Assembly: GCA_029781115.1 (NCBI GenBank)
Contig: JAKOXG010000010.1
Coordinates: forward strand, 115,877-179,876
Direction: 5' to 3'
Length of the DNA: 64,000 nt
Origin: Candidatus Cloacimonadota bacterium
Lineage (GTDB): Bacteria > Cloacimonadota > Cloacimonadia > Cloacimonadales > Cloacimonadaceae
Numbering within the stretch: the stretch's first letter is position 1; each line of letters begins with the position of its first letter. The translations under genes and the position numbers were made by a program. The notes under the pieces were generated by a model, which was given only the letters and a program-made list of their open reading frames with translations, was not told the DNA's origin and did not search any database. This document shows, one piece after another, positions 44,292-53,615 of this stretch.

Positions 44292-44718
44292 GATACTGCT
44301 CAAATGGCGTTCCTGGCCTGCGGTGGAAAGACCATGGACAACAGTGATATTGGTTGTATTCTTGCTCCTTGTGGCAGCTTTGGTGTGGGACATAACCGTC
44401 AATAATTGGCAGACGCCCTTTTACTACTTCTTGGGTATGCTGCTGGTATTAGGCAACTTACTACCCTGGTTTATCCCCACGGATTACGAACTGGATCATC
44501 AAGGCGTTCGTGTTCGCTATCTCTTCATAACTGTTAACCGGAAATGGGAAGATTTTGGTTGCTTTTATCAGGATAAACGTGGGGTGATGCTCAGCACTTT
44601 CAAGATGCCAAGACGTTTGGATCCCTTTAGGGGACAATCTCTGCGCTTTTCCGGTAAACAAACGGAAAAGGAAGAGCTCAACAGAATACTAATGGATAAG
44701 ATAGGAAAGAAATACTAA
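44281..44718 (+). CDS. hypothetical membrane protein with PH-like soluble part
   Basis: A 145-residue protein, not recognised as a named family. It has two membrane helices (about 20-40 and 47-65) and a soluble C-terminal half of ~75 residues with alternating strands (DYELDHQGVRVRYLFITVNRKWEDFGCFYQDKRGV in part) that looks like a bacterial PH-type domain. It overlaps yicC by 11 bases and is followed 8 bases later by rnr. The overlap and order suggest one transcript, but they give no functional clue. Confidence 0.75.
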   Translation: MSREILLKWRSWPAVERPWTTVILVVFLLLVAALVWDITVNNWQTPFYYFLGMLLVLGNLLPWFIPTDYELDHQGVRVRYLFITVNRKWEDFGCFYQDKRGVMLSTFKMPRRLDPFRGQSLRFSGKQTEKEELNRILMDKIGKKY

Positions 44719-44726
44719 GGTAATAC

Positions 44727-47027
44727 ATGAATAAGAAAGATATAAAAGGATTACTTATCAATCACTTCAACAATGATAAGCAGCCTATTTCATATGAAGC
44801 TCTGGTACCCAGGCTACGTTTAGCCAGAAGAGATAAAGCTGAGCTAAAGAAAGAATTGGAGCGCATGGTGGCAAGTGGGGAACTGATCAAACGTAGAGGC
44901 CGCTTCTCCCCTACCCCACCCAAGAAGACTCAAAAACTAATACCCAGAGCTGATGTCAAACCCAATATGCGGCTTATTGAGGGAAAGTTTGATGCCACAT
45001 CTCTATCAAGAAATCAATCCTATGCCTTTGTTAGAACTGATAGCGGCGACTACTTTGTGGATTTTGAAGATACCCTGAATGCCTTTCACAATGACCTCGT
45101 TGCGATTGAGACCATCAGAGGGAGATCAAAAGACAGAGCCGTAGTTCGCAAGATATTGAAACGCTCAAATGAGACTATGGCCGGAGATATCAAGTATCTA
45201 TCCAATAAACCTATCTTTATCTGTTCCAATCCCAAAATCCATCGCTGGTTTGATGTTACTGACACACTTGATGCCAAGGAAAACGATAAGGTTGTCCTTG
45301 AAGTCACCAACTGGGGCAGCATCTATAGTGGTAAAATGCCATGTGGGAAGGTGGTGGAAGTGCTAGGTCCGTCGGGAGATGTGGAAGTAGAGTTGTTGGC
45401 TGTGCTCAGACAGTATCAACTGCCTCTTGAGTTTCCCGTCGATGTGATAGCGGAAGCTGATGCCCTCAAGGAAGAAATTGAGGCCAAAGACTTTAGAGAC
45501 CGCGAAGACCTGCGAGACCTCTTTACCTTTACGATAGACCCCGCTTCAGCTAAGGATTTTGATGATGCTATCAGCCTGGAAGCAGATAACCAAGGGTATA
45601 AGCTATGGGTTCATATAGCTGATGTGAGTCACTTTGTCCCGCTTGGCTCGCAAATCTTCAAGGAAGCATCCAAGCGCGGCAATAGCTTTTACTTCCCTAA
45701 ACAGGTAATTCCCATGCTTCCAGCACGACTTTCCAACCGAATCTGCAGTCTCAGACCTAATGAAGATAAACTTTGCCTCAGCGTCTTTACCCAATTTGAT
45801 CTAAAGGGCAACATCAGAAACCAGAAGATCGTCCAAAGCGTAATTCGTTCAGACCATCGCCTGGCTTATGAGGAAGTAGACGCCTATTTTGACGGCAAAG
45901 ACACACAGCTCTCCCCTACCTTGAAGCAGACACTTAGCGACGCCTTGAAGCTATCTAAGTTGCTGAGCCAGAGAAGGATCAGCGAAGGTTATATTTTCTT
46001 TGATCTACCGGAAATCCAATATGAATATGACGAAGATGGCCTCTTGGTGGAGTTGGGTCTGGATAAAGAAACCGACGGACACAAACTAATCGAAAACTTT
46101 ATGCTGGTAGCCAACGAGTATGTGGCTAAAAGGCTTAAGCAGCTCTCCCCTACCACCTTATACAGGATACACGAAAACCCAGACCCGCAAAAACTTGAGA
46201 GGCTGGGACTGCTTATCTCGCATTATGGGATGAGCTTTGACCCTCATGAAGATCCAAATCTCAGCTTGCAATACCTGCTCAACTCCATGCCCAACAAGGA
46301 CTATCATATCGTCTTTGACCGCATTATCTTACGCAGCTTGAAGAAAGCCAAATACACCATCAATGAAGAGCGTCACTTTGGTTTGGGGCTTGAGAATTAT
46401 ACCCATTTTACCAGCCCGATACGCAGGCTTTGTGATCTTTGTATCCATCATCTTTGCAAGATCCACCTGCTAAAGACCTCTAAAGCAGAGCTCAATGCAT
46501 TTCAGCTGAGACTTTATGCTCAAACTGCCAATGAACAAGAGCTATTGGCGGATGAAGCGGAGCGCAGCCTGGAACGGGTTTATAGCCTTGCTTTTATGAA
46601 GAAGAAGGTTGGTGAGCGTTTCAATGGCATGGTGATTTCTTCCAGACGTGATGCCTTGATAGTTCGCTTAGCAGAGATTCCTGTTACTGGAGTGCTCAAA
46701 ACTGACACCTTAAAGGGTTCACCATTCACCTATCATGATCAAGCTATGATGCATACAAGCAATTTAACCGGCAACTATTACCAGCTGCTTGATAAAGTAA
46801 TAGTTGATATCATGGATGTTAGTGATGATATTTATTTGGAGTTAGCCCCAGTTGATGGAGCACATACTCATTACTCGGCAAAATTCAGCCCTCACGCCTT
46901 AAAAAAGGTTAGACCCCGACAGAGCAAAGAGATAAAATCCAGGAAGCTAAAAAGGGTTGACCAAAAGAGGGCTTCAGATAAAAGTGTTCGCTACAAGCGA
47001 AAGAGTAAGAAAACGAGGAAACGATGA
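44727..47027 (+). CDS. rnr: ribonuclease R
   Basis: A 766-residue RNase II/R-family 3'-5' exoribonuclease that degrades structured RNA and works with tmRNA in clearing non-stop mRNAs. Domains in order are an N-terminal winged-helix-like region, cold-shock domains, and the RNB catalytic domain (TIDPASAKDFDDAISLE with the metal-binding Asp residues; HFGLGLENYTHFTSPIRRLCDL). A C-terminal S1 domain and a Lys/Arg-rich tail (RKSKKTRKR) follow. Length and tail indicate RNase R rather than RNase II. The stop overlaps the murI start (ATGA). Confidence 0.96.
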   Translation: MNKKDIKGLLINHFNNDKQPISYEALVPRLRLARRDKAELKKELERMVASGELIKRRGRFSPTPPKKTQKLIPRADVKPNMRLIEGKFDATSLSRNQSYAFVRTDSGDYFVDFEDTLNAFHNDLVAIETIRGRSKDRAVVRKILKRSNETMAGDIKYLSNKPIFICSNPKIHRWFDVTDTLDAKENDKVVLEVTNWGSIYSGKMPCGKVVEVLGPSGDVEVELLAVLRQYQLPLEFPVDVIAEADALKEEIEAKDFRDREDLRDLFTFTIDPASAKDFDDAISLEADNQGYKLWVHIADVSHFVPLGSQIFKEASKRGNSFYFPKQVIPMLPARLSNRICSLRPNEDKLCLSVFTQFDLKGNIRNQKIVQSVIRSDHRLAYEEVDAYFDGKDTQLSPTLKQTLSDALKLSKLLSQRRISEGYIFFDLPEIQYEYDEDGLLVELGLDKETDGHKLIENFMLVANEYVAKRLKQLSPTTLYRIHENPDPQKLERLGLLISHYGMSFDPHEDPNLSLQYLLNSMPNKDYHIVFDRIILRSLKKAKYTINEERHFGLGLENYTHFTSPIRRLCDLCIHHLCKIHLLKTSKAELNAFQLRLYAQTANEQELLADEAERSLERVYSLAFMKKKVGERFNGMVISSRRDALIVRLAEIPVTGVLKTDTLKGSPFTYHDQAMMHTSNLTGNYYQLLDKVIVDIMDVSDDIYLELAPVDGAHTHYSAKFSPHALKKVRPRQSKEIKSRKLKRVDQKRASDKSVRYKRKSKKTRKR

Positions 47028-47830
47028 AAAGACCCATAGGTATATTCGATAGCGGTGTAGGTGGTTTAACCGTTTATAGGGCTATTCGGGCTGCGTTCCC
47101 CGGTGAGGATCTGATTTATTTCGGGGATACTGCCAGGGTGCCTTACGGCCCAAAGAGCCCCAATACCATCCTGGATTATAGCCTGCAAAATGCTCGTTTT
47201 CTGCTGCAACACAATATCAAAATCCTGGTAGTAGCCTGCAATACTGCCTCCGCTGTTGCTTTACCCCAACTTCAAAATCTGACCCACATCCCCATCATTG
47301 GTGTGATAGAACCGGGTGCGATGCAAGCCGTCCAAAAGACCAAGAGCGGACGCATCGGTGTGATCGGCACTATGGGCACGGTGCGTTCTCAGGCATATGG
47401 AAAGGCTATACTTAAACTTGCTCCAGATTTTGAGATATTCAGCACCGCCTGTCCCCTATTTGTCAGCCTGGCAGAGGAAGGATTTGACAGACACCCCGTA
47501 GCTAAGACTATTGCGCAGCATTACCTTAGCTTCTTTGATGACAAGAATATCGATACCCTTGTTTTGGGATGCACTCACTATCCATTGCTCAAAGACGTGA
47601 TCGCCGAAGTTATGGGGCCAGATGTTAGCTTAGTGGACAGTGCGCAAGCGATTAGCGACCATCTGAAGACAATTTTAGACCCAACAGCTGGTGATAGCAA
47701 GCAGGGGACTGACGAGTTTTTCGTCAGTGACAACGAAGAGCAGTTTTCTCAGCTTGCAGCCAAGATTTTAGGCTCCGAATTGCACCACCTCAAGCGGGTG
47801 AAGCTTTTTGAGAGCTGGTTTGAAGAATAA
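47024..47830 (+). CDS. murI: glutamate racemase
   Basis: 268 residues; makes D-glutamate for peptidoglycan. Motifs IGIFDSGVGGLTV, YFGDTARVPYGPKS, VACNTASA and VLGCTHYPLL contain the two catalytic cysteines and the substrate-binding Asp-Ser pair. ATG 47024 overlaps the rnr stop. Confidence 0.97.
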   Translation: MKRPIGIFDSGVGGLTVYRAIRAAFPGEDLIYFGDTARVPYGPKSPNTILDYSLQNARFLLQHNIKILVVACNTASAVALPQLQNLTHIPIIGVIEPGAMQAVQKTKSGRIGVIGTMGTVRSQAYGKAILKLAPDFEIFSTACPLFVSLAEEGFDRHPVAKTIAQHYLSFFDDKNIDTLVLGCTHYPLLKDVIAEVMGPDVSLVDSAQAISDHLKTILDPTAGDSKQGTDEFFVSDNEEQFSQLAAKILGSELHHLKRVKLFESWFEE

Positions 47831-48685
<855 letters not shown>

Positions 48686-48697
48686 TACATGAGGTGA

Positions 48698-50947
48698 ATG
48701 GTGCAACTTAGTGATAACGCACTGTTGGTCTTAGAAAAACGCTACTTTAAAAAGGATGATCAAGGCCGCCCCACAGAAGATTGGGAGGCTTTGATCAGCC
48801 GTGTAGCGAAAAACGTTTCTGGTTCAGACCAAGCCCGTTTTGAATCCTATTTCAAACTCTTGGATTCAGGCTGTTTTTTGCCCAATTCCCCCACCTTGAT
48901 GAATGCAGGCAGTGACCTCCAGCAGCTTTCCGCCTGCTTTGTGCTTCCCATTGATGACAGTATGGACAGCATCTTTGAAACGCTCAAAAATGCAGCTCTG
49001 ATCCATAAAAGTGGAGGCGGAACCGGCTTCTCTTTCAACCGCTTACGTCCAGCCAATGCAAGAGTGAAATCTACCAATGGGGTCTCCAGTGGACCTATCA
49101 GTTTTTTAAAAGTGTTTAACGCTGCTACGGACGCCGTCAAGCAAGGAGGCACACGTCGTGGTGCCAACATGGCTATCCTCAATGTCGATCACCCTCAGAT
49201 TTTGGAATTTATCACCGCCAAGGCAGACCCGAACGAGCTCAACAACTTCAATCTCAGCGTAGCCATCACCGAAGATTTCATGCAGGCCGTGAACCAAGAT
49301 GCAAGCTATGAGCTGGTTGCACCTCATACCGGCGAGGTTATGGGCAGCCAAAATGCTCGTGAGGTTTATGACCTCATCGTGGAAATGGCCTACAAAAACG
49401 GTGAACCCGGCATCGTGTTTTTGGACAGGATAAATAAAGATAATCCCACCCCGCATCTGGGTAAGATAGAATCCACCAATCCCTGCGGTGAACAGCCTTT
49501 ATTGCCTAATGAAGCCTGCAATTTGGGCTCCATCAATCTCGCTATGTTTGTGCGTGACGATCAAATAGACTGGGAAGCCCTCAAACAGACGGTGCGCCTC
49601 TGCGTGGACTTTTTGGATGACGTGATCGATGTATCCGACTTCCCCCTGCCACAAATAGACGAGATGGTGAAGCTCAATCGCAAGATAGGCTTAGGCGTGA
49701 TGGGCTTTAGCGATCTTTTATATCAGCTTCGCATCCCTTACGCTTCTGAGGAAGCCGTGGCTTTGGCATCCAAATTGATGGAATTTATAGACTTCCACGC
49801 CAAGACGCGATCCATGGAGATCGCAGAGGTCAAGGGCAGCTTCCCAAGTTTTGACCAGAGCGTCTGCCATCGCATCATCGCTTCCAGACCCAGGATCGAA
49901 CATGACTGGGAATCATTGGCCAAGGATGTGAAAGCCAAAGGGCTACGCAATGCCACAGTCACTACCATTGCTCCCACCGGCACCATCAGCATGATCTTGG
50001 ACACGTCCAGTGGAGTGGAACCGCAGTTTTCGCTGGTCTACGTCAAGAACGTGATGGACGACGACAAGCTGTTATATGTCAACAAATGGTTCCAGCAGGC
50101 TTTGGAGCAAGAAGGCCTCCTCAGCCGTGAGCTCTTGGAAGAAGTGGCACAAAGGGGATCTATCGCTGATATGGAAGGCTTACCGGAGCACATCAAGCGG
50201 GTATTCCAGACAGCCCACGACATCACCCCCGAGTGGCATATCCGCATGCAAGCAGCCTTCCAAATTTATACTGACAACGCAGTTAGCAAAACCATTAACT
50301 TCCCAAACGAAGCCAGTAGAGATGATATCCGCAGTGCTTTTGACCTTGCCTACAAGCTCGGTTGCAAGGGTGTAACGGTATATCGTGATGGCAGCAGAGA
50401 CCATCAGGTGCTCAGTATTGGAAGCGGAAGTGCTGGCAGAGACGAAAAGAAGGTTGCTCCACGCGATAGACCCGAGATCACCCACGGCATCACCCAGCGT
50501 TTGGAAACCGGATGCGGCCACATGTATGTCACCATCAACACGGACGATTTAGGCGCCTGTGAAGTCTTCGTCCAGATGGGCAAAGTTGGTGGCTGTGCCT
50601 CAGCTCAGCTTGAAGCAATCGCCCGCCTCTCCTCTTTGGCGCTGCGTTCAAATATCAGATTGGAATCCATTATCCGTCAGCTGAAAGGTATCCGTTGCCA
50701 ATCTCCCATGTGGCACAAAGGCCAGATGATCACCTCCTGTGGAGACGCTGTAGGGCGTGCGCTGGAAAACTTCCTGGCTACCTACAAGAATGGAGACATC
50801 AGGCAAGTGACTATCAATACTGACGAAGGCGTGATTTCTTTCCCCAAACTCAAGACCAATGTCGCTCTCTGCCCGGATTGCGGTTCCAGCGTCGAACACA
50901 CGGAAGGCTGTCTCAAGTGCCCCTCCTGTGGATGGTCTAAATGTTAA
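48698..50947 (+). CDS. nrdJ: adenosylcobalamin-dependent (class II) ribonucleoside-diphosphate reductase
   Basis: 749 residues; reduces ribonucleotides to deoxyribonucleotides using B12 instead of oxygen or an iron-tyrosyl radical, suited to anaerobes. Seen are SCFVLPIDDSMDSIFE, HKSGGGTGFSFNRLRP, KQGGTRRGANMAIL, NPCGEQPLLPNEACNLGSINL with the active-site Cys, and a C-terminal Cys-rich zinc-like end (CPDCGSS..CLKCPSCGWSKC). The annotated start is ATG 48698, but GAGG (48691-48694) is better spaced for GTG 48701, one codon later. No cobalamin riboswitch can fit in the 12-base gap before it. Confidence 0.95.
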   Translation: MVQLSDNALLVLEKRYFKKDDQGRPTEDWEALISRVAKNVSGSDQARFESYFKLLDSGCFLPNSPTLMNAGSDLQQLSACFVLPIDDSMDSIFETLKNAALIHKSGGGTGFSFNRLRPANARVKSTNGVSSGPISFLKVFNAATDAVKQGGTRRGANMAILNVDHPQILEFITAKADPNELNNFNLSVAITEDFMQAVNQDASYELVAPHTGEVMGSQNAREVYDLIVEMAYKNGEPGIVFLDRINKDNPTPHLGKIESTNPCGEQPLLPNEACNLGSINLAMFVRDDQIDWEALKQTVRLCVDFLDDVIDVSDFPLPQIDEMVKLNRKIGLGVMGFSDLLYQLRIPYASEEAVALASKLMEFIDFHAKTRSMEIAEVKGSFPSFDQSVCHRIIASRPRIEHDWESLAKDVKAKGLRNATVTTIAPTGTISMILDTSSGVEPQFSLVYVKNVMDDDKLLYVNKWFQQALEQEGLLSRELLEEVAQRGSIADMEGLPEHIKRVFQTAHDITPEWHIRMQAAFQIYTDNAVSKTINFPNEASRDDIRSAFDLAYKLGCKGVTVYRDGSRDHQVLSIGSGSAGRDEKKVAPRDRPEITHGITQRLETGCGHMYVTINTDDLGACEVFVQMGKVGGCASAQLEAIARLSSLALRSNIRLESIIRQLKGIRCQSPMWHKGQMITSCGDAVGRALENFLATYKNGDIRQVTINTDEGVISFPKLKTNVALCPDCGSSVEHTEGCLKCPSCGWSKC

Positions 50948-50978
50948 TAATATACTCATTTAAGGAGTGTTCATCATA

Positions 50979-51761
50979 ATGCGTTGCCGTCATTGCAACA
51001 CCCGCAGAGCAGAGCACGATGTATGGTGCCCCAATTGTCAGCGTCAGAGCAGCTTGGTCAAAAACGAGCTCTCTGCCATGCGTTCGCTGAAAGCCACTTG
51101 GGCAAACTACAAGCCAAATATCAGCATCAACGTTCCTTTGGCTGTGCCTGCCATCATCCTCGGTATCATCCCCTTACTCATAGTGGTTTGGCTCCTCAAT
51201 ACCAGCTTGATTTTACCCATGGATACCACGCCCAAACTGCTACTCAATCTTCTCATCAAATCCACGCTGGTGAGTATGTTCCTACCTTTCACCTTGCTTG
51301 GATTCAGGGCAGTTTGTGCACTTGAAGGCTATCAAGCAGGTAAGCCCGGCCTCTTTTTAGCTTTTAAAGCCTATCCCAGATACCTGCTTTTCAGCGTCAT
51401 CAATTGCCTCTACTTCGTGGTTATTTACCTGATCTGCTTTGGTTTCCCCGGCTTTGGCAGCGACCCTATCCTCAGATTGGTGTGGATAGTGTTGGTAAAC
51501 TATTGGGCTGCCCTGATTCTGCCGGTTCCCATCCTGATGGAAGACCGTGAAATGATCTTTAGAGACGCTTTTACATTGGCAAGACGCCACTTTGGCGTGG
51601 TACGCTGGAACATCTACCTCATGGTGTTGGTGCTGGCTGCATTGAATTTGGTTGCGACGCTCGTCCTGATCGTCCCCTTGGCCATCACCATCCCCTTTAC
51701 TTGGTATGCGATAAGAGATTACACCCGCACCCTGCTCGAATATGAACTGGACAAACAGTAA
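50979..51761 (+). CDS. hypothetical membrane protein with N-terminal zinc ribbon
   Basis: 260 residues, no named family recognised. The N-terminus is a short zinc ribbon (MRCRHCNTRRAEHDVWCPNCQR, CxxC-x12-CxxC), then a linker and about six membrane helices between residues 50 and 245. ATG 50979 is chosen because AAGGAG (50962-50967) lies 11 bases before it; a GTG at 50967 overlaps the ribosome site itself. It is followed by apbE after 3 bases. Zinc-ribbon multi-pass proteins of this sort are often called DUF-type inner-membrane proteins; function unknown. Confidence 0.8.
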   Translation: MRCRHCNTRRAEHDVWCPNCQRQSSLVKNELSAMRSLKATWANYKPNISINVPLAVPAIILGIIPLLIVVWLLNTSLILPMDTTPKLLLNLLIKSTLVSMFLPFTLLGFRAVCALEGYQAGKPGLFLAFKAYPRYLLFSVINCLYFVVIYLICFGFPGFGSDPILRLVWIVLVNYWAALILPVPILMEDREMIFRDAFTLARRHFGVVRWNIYLMVLVLAALNLVATLVLIVPLAITIPFTWYAIRDYTRTLLEYELDKQ

Positions 51762-51764
51762 GCC

Positions 51765-52793
51765 ATGAAAAGAAAAGAAATTACCTCACTTATAATCCTG
51801 ATCCTGGTCATTGGTTATGGAGCTTGGCAGTTTTACCACAGAAGCTTCACGCAGACGAAGTCCAAGCATCTTTTGGATACCGTGGTGAGCATCACCGCTA
51901 CCTCAAAGAGCAAAAGTGTAGGCAACATGATAGATTCCGTATTTGTTTACATCGAATCTTTGCAGGATAAGCTAAACGACTTTGATCCAAACTCGCTACT
52001 GTGGCAGATAAACAATTCTGAAGCAACTTCCTTCCCCATGGACGAAGACATTTACGAGCTCCTGTCCCTAAGCGACAAGCTCTATAAACTCAGCGAAGGG
52101 AAGTTTGATCCCAGCATCAAGCCAGTACTGAGTCTTTGGGGCTTTGGTACCAGTTCCGTGGATTATATCGACACCCTCAGAGCAGCTGTTCCCGATAGCC
52201 TGATGCTAAAAGAAACACTGAATCTGGTGGGATTTTCCAAGCTCGCCTATGACAAGAATACCCTCCACAAACCTGCCGGCATGCAGCTTACCTTTGGTGC
52301 GATTGCCAAGGGTTACATCTTGGATAAAGCAGCTCAGAAAATGAAAGAACTGGGCATAGTGAGCGGAAATATCGACTGCCGTAGCAGTATGATCTTTTTT
52401 GGCTCCAAAATCCCACAAATGGTATACATCCAACACCCCATGTTGAGCCATGACGACTACATCGCCTCCTTCAAGATCCTCAACAGCAGCGTGGGAACCA
52501 GTGGCAACTACCAACAATTCTTTGAACAGGATGGTGTCCATTACCATCACATCATTGATCCCCACACCGGATATCCTACACCCAACATCTTTAGCACCAC
52601 GGTGATCACGCCCAGTGCTGCCCTTGCCGATGGACTTTCCACAGCCTTCTTTTTGATGCCGCCCCAAAAGGCAATCGAAGCAGCAAAAAGCATGAAAGAC
52701 TGTGAGCTGGTGATCTATTATCAACAAGATGGCAACCCGGTGTCATTAAAAAGTATGGGGATGAAGCAACTGGATTTTAAAGAAAAGCTATGA
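51765..52793 (+). CDS. apbE: FAD:protein FMN transferase (ApbE family), atypical
   Basis: 342 residues with an N-terminal membrane anchor (about 7-25), probably facing the periplasm. ApbE proteins attach FMN to Thr residues of Rnf/Nqr subunits. Typical parts are LLDTVVSITAT, LNDFDPNSLLWQIN, FGAIAKGYILD, YHHIIDPHTGYPTP and the late ALADGLSTAFF with the metal Asp. Two places are unusual: the Gly-Gly in the usual N-[IL]-G-G segment reads N-I-D-C-R, and LDLG before AIAKG reads LTFG. It may be a diverged paralogue. It overlaps folE2 by ATGA at 52790. Confidence 0.85.
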   Translation: MKRKEITSLIILILVIGYGAWQFYHRSFTQTKSKHLLDTVVSITATSKSKSVGNMIDSVFVYIESLQDKLNDFDPNSLLWQINNSEATSFPMDEDIYELLSLSDKLYKLSEGKFDPSIKPVLSLWGFGTSSVDYIDTLRAAVPDSLMLKETLNLVGFSKLAYDKNTLHKPAGMQLTFGAIAKGYILDKAAQKMKELGIVSGNIDCRSSMIFFGSKIPQMVYIQHPMLSHDDYIASFKILNSSVGTSGNYQQFFEQDGVHYHHIIDPHTGYPTPNIFSTTVITPSAALADGLSTAFFLMPPQKAIEAAKSMKDCELVIYYQQDGNPVSLKSMGMKQLDFKEKL

Positions 52794-53596
52794 CCATTCC
52801 CGATATCCAATCCCAAGCAGACGACAGGCATGTAAACATCGAAAAGGTGGGCGTGAATTCTTTGCGCTACCCGATAGTGGTAGAAGATAGAGATAACAAG
52901 GTTCAATCCACTGTTGCCGACCTGAATATCTACGTGGATCTCCCCCACCACAGACGCGGCACCCATATGTCCCGCTTTGTAGAGGTATTAAACCAATACC
53001 ATCAGGACTTTTTCGTAGACCAGCTGGAGAAGTTTCTCGTCGAGCTCAAAGAAGTGATGAAAGCCCAAGCAGCCTATGTAGATGTGAGCTTTCCCTATTT
53101 TATGCGCAAAACAGCCCCCGTCTCCAAAATAGCCTCACTGATGAGCTATGACTGCTGCTTTAACGCAAAATACAATGACACTTATGAGCTTTGGATAGGT
53201 GTAGTTGTGCCCGTCACCACGCTTTGTCCCTGCTCCAAAGAGATCAGCGAATATGGGGCGCACAACCAACGCACAAACATCACCATCCGCCTTTGTTACC
53301 ATGAGTTTATCTGGCTGGAAGAGCTGATCGAGATCGCCGAAAGCGTTGCTTCTGCACAGATTTATCCCCTTCTGAAGCGTCCTGACGAGAAATACGTGAC
53401 CGAGCATGCCTATGAAAACCCACGCTTTGTGGAAGATATAGTGAGAGAAATAGCCGGAATTCTAAAGAATGATCCCAGGGTAAAGAAGTTTTATGTAGAA
53501 GCATGCAGCTTTGAATCTATCCATGCTCATAATGCCTATGCCCTCGTAAGCTCCGATGGCGTCTTGAGCCCGGTAACTTCTTCGCCCACTACGTAA
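52790..53596 (+). CDS. folE2: GTP cyclohydrolase I type B (FolE2)
   Basis: 268 residues; makes dihydroneopterin triphosphate, the entry point to folate and queuosine. Family motifs are VDLPHHRRGTHMSRF near residue 49, TTLCPCSKEISEYGAHNQR with Cys146/Cys148 around the metal site, and EACSFESIHAHNAYA at the C-terminus. It overlaps apbE by four bases. No FolE1 is in the window; queA at 19332 is a later user of the queuosine branch. Confidence 0.95.
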   Translation: MTIPDIQSQADDRHVNIEKVGVNSLRYPIVVEDRDNKVQSTVADLNIYVDLPHHRRGTHMSRFVEVLNQYHQDFFVDQLEKFLVELKEVMKAQAAYVDVSFPYFMRKTAPVSKIASLMSYDCCFNAKYNDTYELWIGVVVPVTTLCPCSKEISEYGAHNQRTNITIRLCYHEFIWLEELIEIAESVASAQIYPLLKRPDEKYVTEHAYENPRFVEDIVREIAGILKNDPRVKKFYVEACSFESIHAHNAYALVSSDGVLSPVTSSPTT

Positions 53597-53615
53597 TTAT
53601 ACATCACAGACCTGA

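Noticed and set aside
48686..48697. Cobalamin riboswitch before the B12-dependent reductase
   Set aside because: The gap is only 12 bases; no room for an aptamer, and the gene appears co-transcribed with kce.
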